This document shows positions 1-5,601 of a stretch of DNA of 9,122 nt, piece after piece. The stretch lies in assembly GCA_028290165.1 (NCBI GenBank), contig JAQGKJ010000155.1, positions 1-9,122 on the forward strand, written 5' to 3'. Both the position numbers and the translations under genes were made by a program. The DNA comes from Bradyrhizobium sp. Lineage in GTDB: Bacteria; Pseudomonadota; Alphaproteobacteria; Rhizobiales; Xanthobacteraceae. The notes under the pieces were generated by a model. The model had not been told where the DNA came from, made no database searches, and worked only from the letters and a program-made list of their open reading frames with translations. The stretch's first letter is position 1, and each line of letters starts with the position of its first letter.

Positions 1-228
1 ACGCCTGTCGACGAGCAGCAGTCCGATCAGCAGCGCCAGCAGCAGGATGGCGGTCCCGTAGATATCGGGAAACACCAGCCAGAAGACCAGCGCACCCAAC
101 ACCGCGGCGGAAGCAACGAACCAGAGCAGCATCGCCGCCCCGATTCCGGCCATCACCAGAAGGAACGGCAGCAGCAGCAACACCAGGACCGCCACCGCCA
201 TTCCGAATATCAATTGCTCGAGGATCAC
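1..228 (-). CDS. Small integral membrane protein, C-terminus cut by window edge
   Basis: Unrecognised membrane protein; 76 codons are visible and the 3' end lies outside the window. I chose the GTG at 228 because a full Shine-Dalgarno GGAGG (minus strand, positions 238-234) lies 5 nt upstream; the first internal ATG is codon 10 and has no such site. The protein starts MILEQLIFGMAVAVLVLLLL and is almost entirely hydrophobic: a first helix at about residues 7-32 and a second at about 35-52, then an FPDIYG turn and a third hydrophobic run up to the edge, ending VDRR. This suggests two or three membrane spans with hardly any soluble domain. An exact FixK/FNR-type box lies about 105 bp upstream (333-346), so low-oxygen induction is plausible. 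No catalytic motif is visible and no function can be assigned. Confidence 0.7.
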   Translation of the reverse strand, partial: MILEQLIFGMAVAVLVLLLLPFLLVMAGIGAAMLLWFVASAAVLGALVFWLVFPDIYGTAILLLALLIGLLLVDRR

Positions 229-332
229 TGCAGCCTCCGGCCTCGACAGGGTTCCGGTGCAAGCCCAGCAAGCTCACGACCATAACTGAATTCTCTATCG
301 ACGGAGAATGAGGCGACCGGCCCGCCGCGGCC

Positions 333-346
333 TTGACGGACGTCAA
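333..346 (-). promoter_or_regulatory. FixK2/FNR-type box upstream of the small membrane protein
   Basis: TTGACGGACGTCAA matches TTGA-N6-TCAA exactly, the class bound by FixK2/FNR/CRP-family regulators in rhizobia. Class II activation at -41.5 would start transcription near 298 on the minus strand. A weak -10-like CATTCT lies at 310-305, and the GTG start at 228 would follow a leader of about 70 nt. Binding is inferred, not shown. Confidence 0.65.
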
Positions 347-361
347 ATTCCGGCCAGGCTG

Positions 362-695
362 CTAGTGGGCATGCAGGGCGCGCTCGCAGCGAACCTGATC
401 GGCGGTGTAGGGCACCGCGTTCGGATCGAACGACTGCCAGCCCGACCTGCGGTAAAGGTCGCAGCGTTCCGGCAGGCACCGCGGACTGGTTCATGATCGC
501 CTCGACGCGCGGCGATTCGGTCTGCGGCACCCGTGCCGCGACCAGCGAACCACCGCGGCGCACGCCCTCGACAAAAACCTGCGCGTCCTCCTCGCTGATG
601 CCGGCGTTGGTCAGCGCACCGAGCAAGCCGCCGGCTACCCCGCCGAGGCGCAACTGCATTCTTATCTGGAAGCACAGAATTCTCTGGAAGAACAA
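362..695 (-). pseudogene. Broken general-stress-type protein, 5'-truncated and frameshifted
   Basis: The open frame from 695 contains GGVAGGLLGALTNAGISEED followed by an EGVRRGGSLVAARV segment. This is like the C-terminal half of the glycine-rich general stress (17M-like) proteins common in Bradyrhizobium. The usual C-terminus continues in another frame: GWQSFDPNAVPYTADQVR, then CERALHAH and a TAG at 364-362. Joining the two needs a one-base shift near 470-485, after IMNQSA. The N-terminal domain of about 100 residues expected in the family is missing; the 12 codons before the homologous part (MFFQRILCFQIR) look unrelated and begin about 20 bp after the dehydrogenase stop, which suggests a deletion that removed the front of the gene. 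The family's biochemical role is unknown. I call it a pseudogene because two independent lesions are visible; a sequencing error could explain the frameshift but not the missing front. Confidence 0.7.
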
Positions 696-716
696 CTTTC
701 TTTCTGACTGACGATC

Positions 717-1646
717 TCAGCCGCGGCCTTCGGCTCGCCTCAAATTGGCGGCACCAAGCGTCAAAGCTTGCTCCTCCTCGCGCGACATCTCCGGCTCGAA
801 GGTTTTGATGACGCCGCCTTGTCCAACAATACTCGGCAATGACAGCGTGACGCCGAACCTTTCGTTGTAGCTGCCGATCGGCACGACCGCCCGCTCATCG
901 CGAAGAACCATTTCCGCGATCCGCGCCGAAACGATGCCGATGCCGAACTGACTGGCGTCATTGCCTTCGATGATGGTGATATTGGCGTAGCGAACGTCCG
1001 CTTCGATCTGCTTGCAGACGCTCTCCAGCGCTTCACCACGCTCCGCGATCAGCTTGCTGACCGGCACACCCGCGATACGGGCGCTCGACCAAAGAAATAC
1101 CTGCGAGACGCCGTGCTCGCCGATCACCTGGGCTTCCACCTGATTGGCATCGACATCAAAATGCTGTGCCAAATGCACACGGAAACGCAGGCTATCGAGG
1201 AAGGTGCCGGTACTCAGCACGCGATCATGCCCGGCGCTGGCGCGGGCCACATCGGCGAGCGGATCGGGAGGATCGGTGACGGCCAGGATCACGGCGTGAG
1301 GCGCCGCGCGCACGATTTTCGGAACGATGTCGCGATAGATTTCAGCGTTGGTCTCGAGGAGCCGCAACCTGCCTTTGGGGTCGCTGCGATCGGTGGCGCC
1401 ACCGGTCTTCTCGTTGATCCCCGCGGTAATCATCACCAGCTCGGCATCTGCGAGCTCGTCGTAATCGCCATCGACAACGGTCGTCTTCGGACAAAGCGGC
1501 GTTCCGTAGCGAAGGTCGGTTGCCACCGCCTTCGCCCGCTTGCGCGTTCGGTCCACCATCACGATCGCTCGGGCACTGCCGCGCACGACGGCGGCGAGCG
1601 CACAGGCACTGCCGACCTTCCCCGCACCGACGATTCCAATTTTCAT
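717..1646 (-). CDS. L-lactate/malate-dehydrogenase-like NAD-dependent oxidoreductase
   Basis: This 309-aa cytosolic enzyme belongs to the LDH/MDH family, whose members interconvert a 2-hydroxyacid and a 2-oxoacid using NAD. I chose the ATG at 1646 because the Rossmann glycine motif follows at once (GAGKVG, residues 7-12); the longer frame only adds 15 unrelated residues. Asp32 ends the second strand, as in NAD-preferring members. The catalytic His178 (GEHG) and the Asp151/Arg154 pair (FLDSLRFR) are present. Three places are odd. The substrate loop reads INEKTGGATDRSDPKG, with Glu79 where LDH has Gln102 and MDH has Arg, plus about eight extra residues. The usual Asn of the SNP/TNP motif is Asp125 (VTDPPD). 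The usual GEHGD is GEHGV. The fold is clear but the substrate is not; lactate is the first guess. Neighbouring FixK-type boxes point to low-oxygen use. Confidence 0.85.
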   Translation of the reverse strand: MKIGIVGAGKVGSACALAAVVRGSARAIVMVDRTRKRAKAVATDLRYGTPLCPKTTVVDGDYDELADAELVMITAGINEKTGGATDRSDPKGRLRLLETNAEIYRDIVPKIVRAAPHAVILAVTDPPDPLADVARASAGHDRVLSTGTFLDSLRFRVHLAQHFDVDANQVEAQVIGEHGVSQVFLWSSARIAGVPVSKLIAERGEALESVCKQIEADVRYANITIIEGNDASQFGIGIVSARIAEMVLRDERAVVPIGSYNERFGVTLSLPSIVGQGGVIKTFEPEMSREEEQALTLGAANLRRAEGRG

Positions 1647-1691
1647 GATCCAACCTGCACTTGCCAGACTGTCCGTCGACCTGCCCGTCAA

Positions 1692-1728
1692 ACCACGCGA
1701 TCAGTGCATCACTGGCTGATCGCGTGGT
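1692..1728. repeat. 13-bp perfect inverted repeat in the dehydrogenase leader
   Basis: ACCACGCGATCAG (1692-1704) and its exact reverse complement (1716-1728) flank an 11-nt spacer. The element ends 46 nt before the dehydrogenase start codon. No T-run follows it on either strand, so it is not a standard intrinsic terminator. It could be an operator, an mRNA leader hairpin, or a terminator for upstream minus-strand transcription. Confidence 0.75.
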
Positions 1729-1801
1729 CAATCCCGGCTCGAAGAGTTTTAGCGCCCGACAAGACGACGATGTTCGGCAAGCGGAAAACCCTTTTGAATT
1801 C

Positions 1802-2002
1802 TCACGGCAAATTCATCCAGACACATACCCCGGCGTGGCGTATGTCACAAAACTGAACCTCGCCGCTGGTGGATTCGACGAACCAGATCACGGGACGAAA
1901 GGCGCTGATACCGGTGGAACCCGTCACGGCGCGGACATCGTAGGCCTCGTTCAGCGAAGGCCTGCCGATATCGGTCGGGAGCCTGACACGGTCGTCGTAC
2001 AC
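1802..2002 (-). CDS. Doubtful 66-aa hypothetical ORF
   Basis: An open frame from GTG (2002) to TGA, read as MYDDRVRLPTDIGRPSLNEA and onward, ending CVWMNLP. I do not recognise it. It fills much of the gap between the MCDYS protein and the dehydrogenase, on the same strand. No clear Shine-Dalgarno precedes the GTG. The FixK-type box at 2027-2040 would, with standard -41.5 spacing, start transcription near 1992, which is inside this frame, so that promoter would not express it from this start. The next in-frame GTG, near 1927, would leave only about 40 residues. It may be a small protein, a remnant, or chance reading of a long leader. Confidence 0.25.
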   Translation of the reverse strand: MYDDRVRLPTDIGRPSLNEAYDVRAVTGSTGISAFRPVIWFVESTSGEVQFCDIRHAGVCVWMNLP

Positions 2003-2026
2003 ACCCAGAACTGGTTGGGCGAAGCG

Positions 2027-2040
2027 TTGACCGCCGTCAA
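2027..2040 (-). promoter_or_regulatory. FixK2/FNR-type box upstream of the dehydrogenase region
   Basis: TTGACCGCCGTCAA is an exact TTGA-N6-TCAA site, identical in all 14 bases to the site at 3506. The predicted start for minus-strand transcription is near 1992, giving the dehydrogenase a leader of about 345 nt that includes the 13-bp inverted repeat. No better promoter was seen between here and the dehydrogenase. Confidence 0.6.
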
Positions 2041-2058
2041 TTCCCGGGTTCGCTGCCG

Positions 2059-2493
2059 CTAGACCGGTGTCAAAGTCTCGAGGCCGGCGTCGGACACCGC
2101 AGCTTTCCCACTGCGGACATCGGCGGTCGATTCATGCGGAATAACAGGCAATTGAAGCACTCGCGCGCGCTGCCCTTCCGACAACAGGTTCACGAGAACC
2201 GTCTTTCCGTCCGGAAACGACAGGGCATCGTGATGCTGATCCGGCCCACGCGGTTTGATCTCGCAAAATCGCGCAACGCTGAAGCCTGCGCTCTTGGTGA
2301 ACAACCAATTGCGATTGTATTTGACCTCATGTTCGAAGGCGAGTTCGGTTCCGGGGAGCAGGCATACCGCGACACCCGGCGCGTCCTTGGCGGCAAAGCC
2401 CCGGGTAGCCGTGCCATAGAAACTGGTCGTTACAAGCGTCTCTCCAACCTTGGCCGGGCGGGATGCCGTGGCATGCAGGCTATAATCGCACAT
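2059..2493 (-). CDS. Conserved hypothetical protein, MCDYS family
   Basis: A 144-aa soluble protein of unknown function. It starts MCDYSLHATASRPAKVGETL, which I recognise as the opening of a conserved hypothetical family in rhizobia. Other family-like segments are TRGFAAKD (about 31-38), VCLLPGTELAFEHEV (about 45-59) and HHDALSFPDGKTVLV (about 93-107), followed by an EGQRARVLQLP stretch. I chose the ATG at 2493 because it gives the MCDYS start and has GGAG 7-8 nt upstream; an upstream in-frame start would add 7 residues. There is no signal peptide or membrane span. The tail after about residue 120 is rich in Ser, Ala and Glu and looks less conserved. A near-match FixK box at 2552-2565 stands at almost the same distance from the start codon as the trxC box does from its own. 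It probably belongs to the low-oxygen set, role unknown. Confidence 0.85.
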   Translation of the reverse strand: MCDYSLHATASRPAKVGETLVTTSFYGTATRGFAAKDAPGVAVCLLPGTELAFEHEVKYNRNWLFTKSAGFSVARFCEIKPRGPDQHHDALSFPDGKTVLVNLLSEGQRARVLQLPVIPHESTADVRSGKAAVSDAGLETLTPV

Positions 2494-2551
2494 GGGTTTC
2501 TCCACTGGTTGCACATTCGAGAACCCGTATCGCGGAATGGCGAGCGATACG

Positions 2552-2565
2552 TTGACCGATGTCAG
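2552..2565 (-). promoter_or_regulatory. Near-match FixK/FNR-type box for the MCDYS gene
   Basis: TTGACCGATGTCAG has seven of the eight fixed bases of TTGA-N6-TCAA; the last A is G. Spacing is convincing: it lies 58 nt before the ATG at 2493, against 56 nt for the exact box before trxC. The predicted transcription start is near 2517. The mismatch makes this less certain than the exact sites. Confidence 0.45.
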
Positions 2566-2615
2566 AACATCGATGGCAGGACATTCGTTCCATGGAATGG
2601 AGGTCCATGGCTCGA

Positions 2616-2969
2616 TCAGATCATGCAGCCGGGCATGAAGCAGCGGATTGAAGTTCCGAGAGACCCCTTGACCGGCCAGACCATTGTCCTGCCGGCCCGG
2701 TTCGGTTCGGTGATCACGGCATCATCGGGAACGTCGACCCATTCGTTATCGATGCGGACACGGTAATGGCCGCTCCTGGATACCCAATCCGGGTCTGAAA
2801 TGGTGAAACCATCGGCATCCGAACGGCATGGCCCCTTGCCGGACCTCAGGCTGTCAAACCATGCCCTGAGCGGAGAATTCGCGTAGCGGCCATCATCGCG
2901 GGCGTGGACCGCTCCAATAAACACCGGCACGAGAAAACCAACGGCGAGGTCGAGGACAGAGACGTTCAT
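2616..2969 (-). CDS. Exported conserved hypothetical protein
   Basis: A 117-aa protein of unknown function. The N-terminus (MNVSVLDLAVGFLVPVFIGA then VHA-RDD) looks like a signal peptide cleaved after about Ala23, although it has no Lys/Arg before the hydrophobic core, which is unusual. The mature part begins RDDGRYANSPLRAWFDSLRS, followed by GHYRVRIDNEWVDVPDDAVI (about 69-88), TEPNRAGR, MVWP and IRCFMPG. I recognise this pattern as a small periplasmic hypothetical family of Bradyrhizobium-type genomes. Two Cys remain near the end (CFMPGC) and one in the middle. It begins 24 nt after the trxC stop, in the same reading frame and with no clear Shine-Dalgarno, so it is probably co-transcribed with trxC. 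A GTG two codons earlier is an alternative start. The role is unknown; the thioredoxin neighbour may only reflect shared regulation. Confidence 0.8.
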   Translation of the reverse strand: MNVSVLDLAVGFLVPVFIGAVHARDDGRYANSPLRAWFDSLRSGKGPCRSDADGFTISDPDWVSRSGHYRVRIDNEWVDVPDDAVITEPNRAGRTMVWPVKGSLGTSIRCFMPGCMI

Positions 2970-2993
2970 GACCACGCGGAAGCGGACGACCGG

Positions 2994-3449
2994 TTATTGC
3001 GCCTTGACGCCGTCGACATGCTCGCGGGTCCATGTCAGCAATTGAGGCAGCGACATGACCCCCGGCTTGCGCGCAAGCTCGCGGCCGTGGTGCACGAGCA
3101 TCAGCGTCGGTATGGCCTGGATACCAAAGCGCTGCAGCAATTCCGGCGCCGCGTCGCTGTCCACCTTGACCAGCCGCACGTCGGGCTCGAGCTCGGTTGC
3201 GGCCTTTTCGAAGATCGGCGCCATCGCCCGGCATGGACCGCACCACGCCGCCCAGAAATCAACCAGCAGCGGAATGTCGCTGCGTGTTGCGTGCTTGTCG
3301 AAGCGGGCGACGCTGTCCAGCGCGACCGGCCGCCCTTCGAAGAGCGGCCGATGGCAGGATCCGCACTTGGCGCCCTCCCGCAGCCGTTCGCGCGGGGCAC
3401 GGTTGACGGCGTCGCAATACGGGCAGACAATATGCAGGGCGCTCCCCAT
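2994..3449 (-). CDS. trxC: Thioredoxin 2 (TrxC type) with N-terminal zinc ribbon
   Basis: A 151-aa cytosolic thiol-disulfide oxidoreductase that reduces protein disulfides. An N-terminal zinc ribbon is formed by CPYC (Cys9, Cys12) and CGSC (Cys29, Cys32). The thioredoxin fold follows, with the active site WCGPC (69-73) inside LLVDFWAAWCGPC and the cis-proline segment AIPT (112-115). This layout and length are those of TrxC; TrxA lacks the zinc ribbon and is about 40 residues shorter. I chose the ATG at 3449 because GGAG lies about 6 nt upstream and the zinc ribbon then starts where expected; the longer frame adds 10 residues with no support. A FixK/FNR-type box 56 nt upstream suggests induction at low oxygen. 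In E. coli trxC is controlled by OxyR; the control here appears to differ, though that is inference. Confidence 0.93.
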   Translation of the reverse strand: MGSALHIVCPYCDAVNRAPRERLREGAKCGSCHRPLFEGRPVALDSVARFDKHATRSDIPLLVDFWAAWCGPCRAMAPIFEKAATELEPDVRLVKVDSDAAPELLQRFGIQAIPTLMLVHHGRELARKPGVMSLPQLLTWTREHVDGVKAQ

Positions 3450-3505
3450 GTGCGCTCCAGTCGAGAATGAATGCTGCAAAGTGATGCGTCGCCCGCGGCG
3501 CCGCG

Positions 3506-3519
3506 TTGACCGCCGTCAA
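3506..3519 (-). promoter_or_regulatory. FixK2/FNR-type box upstream of trxC
   Basis: TTGACCGCCGTCAA is an exact TTGA-N6-TCAA palindrome class site and a 14/14 copy of the site at 2027. With the centre at -41.5, transcription would begin near 3471 and give trxC a leader of about 22 nt. This is the best-placed site in the window. Confidence 0.72.
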
Positions 3520-3604
3520 TTTTTTGAAAACTCGCCTCTGGACGCCTCAGCAAAATCGTAGAATCGGTCCAAGTGCAGCGTCGGCCGGTCCGAAAGATCA
3601 AACA

Positions 3605-3618
3605 TTGAAAGCTGTCAA
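3605..3618. promoter_or_regulatory. Second FixK2/FNR-type box between trxC and poxB
   Basis: TTGAAAGCTGTCAA matches TTGA-N6-TCAA exactly. Rightward, it would start transcription near 3653 and leave poxB a leader of about 248 nt. Leftward, it would start near 3570, about 120 nt before trxC. No good -10 is visible in the rightward direction (AAGAAG at the expected place), so the direction is open. Confidence 0.5.
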
Positions 3619-3900
3619 GGCGCTGGCGGAATCACGACGCAAGAAGCAGCGCAACGGCTCTAGCCGCGCTCCTTTCGACCTGCCGGCCTGGACGCATCAT
3701 CTCGCCAGGCAACCGGACCGGAACAACCCGTCGGCCGGAAGCGTTGCAGTTGCGCTTGCGGATGGGCGGCATAATGCAGCTTCGCATTGCCGCCACCGCC
3801 GCGCCGCAATCGACTTTCAGGCTATGTGAAGCGAGCATTTTTTTGAAGCAACGGGCGACGCCGCCGGTCACGGTGCCTGCGTCAACGATCGGAGCGGAAA

Positions 3901-5595
3901 ATGTCACGAACTGTTTCGGAACTTCTGGTCGGCGTCCTCGAGCAGATCGGCGTCAGACAGATTTTTGGATTGATAGGCGATTCTCTCAATCCGATCGCGG
4001 ATGCGGTTCGGCGGAGCAAGATCGAATGGATTGGCGTCAGGCATGAAGAAGGCGCGGCGCTGGCCGCGGCCGGCCAGGCCAAACTCACCGGCCGGCTCGG
4101 TGTGTGCGCCGGCACCACCGGCCCCGGCAGCAATCATCTGGTCGCCGGCCTCTATGAAGCGAGCCGCGATCACGCACCGGTGCTGGCGCTGTCCGGCGAC
4201 ATGCCGCGCAAATTACACGGCACCGATTACATCCAGACCACCGAGCCGGATCTGCTGTTTCGCGACGTCTCGCTCTATACCGAAACCATTTCCTCCGCGG
4301 CGCAGGCGCCTGGCGTGATCCACCAGGCGATCGCGGCTGCCTATGCCGGCCCGGGCGTCGCGCATCTGACGCTGCCGCAGGACGTGATCGCCGCCAAAGC
4401 CGAAGGCACCGTCCCGAGCGTCGCCACCTTGAAGCCGCACAGCGAATTCTCCGCCAGCGAGAGCGACGTCGTCGAGATCGCGCGGCGCATCGAAAGCGCC
4501 GGCAGCGTGGTGATCATGTGCGGCGCCGGTTGCCGGGGCGCGGCCGATCTGTTGGGCGCGCTGTCCAATCGGCTCAAGGCGCCGCTCGTGCATTCGGTGC
4601 GTGGCAAGGAGTTGATGGCCTACGACGATCCGCGCTGGATGGGCGGCCTTGGCATGATCGGCACCAGGGCGGTCTACAACGCCGTGCAGCATTGCGAGCT
4701 GCTGCTGATGGTCGGCACCGATTATCCCTATTCCAATTTCCTGCCAACCAAAGGCAAGGTGATACAGATCGACGAACGCGCCCAGGTGCTGGGGCGGCGC
4801 ACTCCTACGATGTTCGGCGTGGTCGGTTCGGCACGGCCGACATTGAAGTTGCTGCTCGACAAGGTCGAGGCGCGGACCGACACCAAATTCTGGGACAAGG
4901 TCACGCACGAACGAGCGAAGTGGGACGAAATGCTCACCAAGCAGGCTGACCTCAAGCGCAGCAACGATCGCATCCATCCGCAGGCGGTGGCGCGCGGCGT
5001 TAGCGATCTCGCCCGTCGCGATGCGATCTTCGTATTGGACACCGGACTGAACACGCTGTGGTCCGCGAACTGGATCCGGCAGACCGGATCGCAGCGCATC
5101 GTCGGCTCGTTCAACAACGCGGCGGTGGGAACGGCGCTCGGCCAGGCCAACGGCGTGCAGGCACTGGATCGTTCGCGCCAGGTGATCGTGCTCACCGGCG
5201 ACGGCGGTTTCAACATGCTGATGGGCGAATTCATGACCGCGGTGCATCACAACCTGCCGGTCAAGGTCATCGTCTACAATAATTCCGCGCTCGGGCTGAT
5301 CACGCTGGAGGCCGAAAGCATCGGCCTCGTGCCATTCCGCGAAGCCATTGAATTCCCCAATCCCGATTTTGCCGCGCTGGCGCGCGCCTGTGGCGGTCAC
5401 GGGTTCATGGCGCGCAAGCCGGGCGACCTGATGGCCGCGATCAGCGAAGCGCTGGCCATCGATGGCCCGGCCATCGTGGATGCCGTCGTGGCCGCCGACG
5501 AGATGCCGAACATGCCCCATGTCGAACTGGAGCAAGTTGGGCATTTTGCCGTGGCCAAGATCAAGGAAGCCGTGCTCGCGGTCACCGGCGGGTGA
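3901..5595 (+). CDS. poxB: Pyruvate:quinone oxidoreductase / pyruvate oxidase (ThDP enzyme)
   Basis: A complete 564-aa thiamine-diphosphate and FAD enzyme that oxidatively decarboxylates pyruvate to acetate and CO2, passing electrons to quinone. It aligns by eye along its length with E. coli PoxB: GDSLN near residue 26, RHEE with catalytic Glu49, VCAGTTGPG near 68, RGKE near 234, FLPTKGKVIQID near 280, LLGSFN-like IVGSFNNAAV near 400, and the ThDP/Mg motif GDGG...NN (about 433-461). It is not an acetolactate synthase by this match. GGAG lies 6 nt before the ATG. The protein ends AVTGG shortly after the HVELEQVGHF segment, so the last 20 or so residues of E. coli PoxB, which form the lipid-binding amphipathic tail, are absent; membrane activation may differ, or another acceptor may be used. 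FixK-type boxes lie 282 and 381 bp upstream. It converges with the TetR remnant, 6 bp apart. Confidence 0.9.
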   Translation: MSRTVSELLVGVLEQIGVRQIFGLIGDSLNPIADAVRRSKIEWIGVRHEEGAALAAAGQAKLTGRLGVCAGTTGPGSNHLVAGLYEASRDHAPVLALSGDMPRKLHGTDYIQTTEPDLLFRDVSLYTETISSAAQAPGVIHQAIAAAYAGPGVAHLTLPQDVIAAKAEGTVPSVATLKPHSEFSASESDVVEIARRIESAGSVVIMCGAGCRGAADLLGALSNRLKAPLVHSVRGKELMAYDDPRWMGGLGMIGTRAVYNAVQHCELLLMVGTDYPYSNFLPTKGKVIQIDERAQVLGRRTPTMFGVVGSARPTLKLLLDKVEARTDTKFWDKVTHERAKWDEMLTKQADLKRSNDRIHPQAVARGVSDLARRDAIFVLDTGLNTLWSANWIRQTGSQRIVGSFNNAAVGTALGQANGVQALDRSRQVIVLTGDGGFNMLMGEFMTAVHHNLPVKVIVYNNSALGLITLEAESIGLVPFREAIEFPNPDFAALARACGGHGFMARKPGDLMAAISEALAIDGPAIVDAVVAADEMPNMPHVELEQVGHFAVAKIKEAVLAVTGG

Positions 5596-5601
5596 CGGAT
5601 T

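Larger units (their letters stand above)
3450..3900. other. Intergenic regulatory region between trxC and poxB
   Basis: No convincing gene lies in these 451 bases between two divergent genes; the small open frames are poorly protein-like and run into shadows of poxB. The stretch holds two exact FixK/FNR-type boxes with centres 99 bp apart. A T-rich run lies next to the first (3519-3526) and another T-run at about 3838-3845. The poxB Shine-Dalgarno GGAG lies at 3891-3894. Confidence 0.6.

Noticed and set aside
1113..1856. A 247-residue plus-strand frame opposite the dehydrogenase
   Set aside because: Antisense shadow; the minus strand carries the complete Rossmann and catalytic motifs, and this frame shows none.
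2134..2766. A 210-residue plus-strand frame across the MCDYS gene
   Set aside because: It spans two minus-strand genes that have family-like motifs and a ribosome-binding site; this frame has neither.
3003..3016. TTGACGCCGTCGAC as a further FixK box
   Set aside because: The right half is CGAC, not TCAA/GCAA, and it lies inside the 3' end of trxC.
3164..3177. TTGACCAGCCGCAC as a FixK-like site
   Set aside because: One mismatch in the right half and located within the trxC coding region.
3605..3660. Possible P-type ATPase N-terminal scrap (a frame reading GGITTQEAAQRL before a stop)
   Set aside because: The phrase resembles cation-ATPase N-termini, but it is only about a dozen residues long and overlaps the FixK box; too short to support.
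4213..5544. A 443-residue open frame on the minus strand across poxB
   Set aside because: It is the antisense shadow of a high-GC gene: His/Arg/Gly-rich, no known motif, while the plus frame matches PoxB from end to end.
3901..5595. Acetolactate synthase large subunit (ilvB/ilvG)
   Set aside because: The GDSLN, RHEE, VRGKE and FLPT segments and the C-terminal LEQ segment follow PoxB rather than acetolactate synthase, and there is no small-subunit gene.
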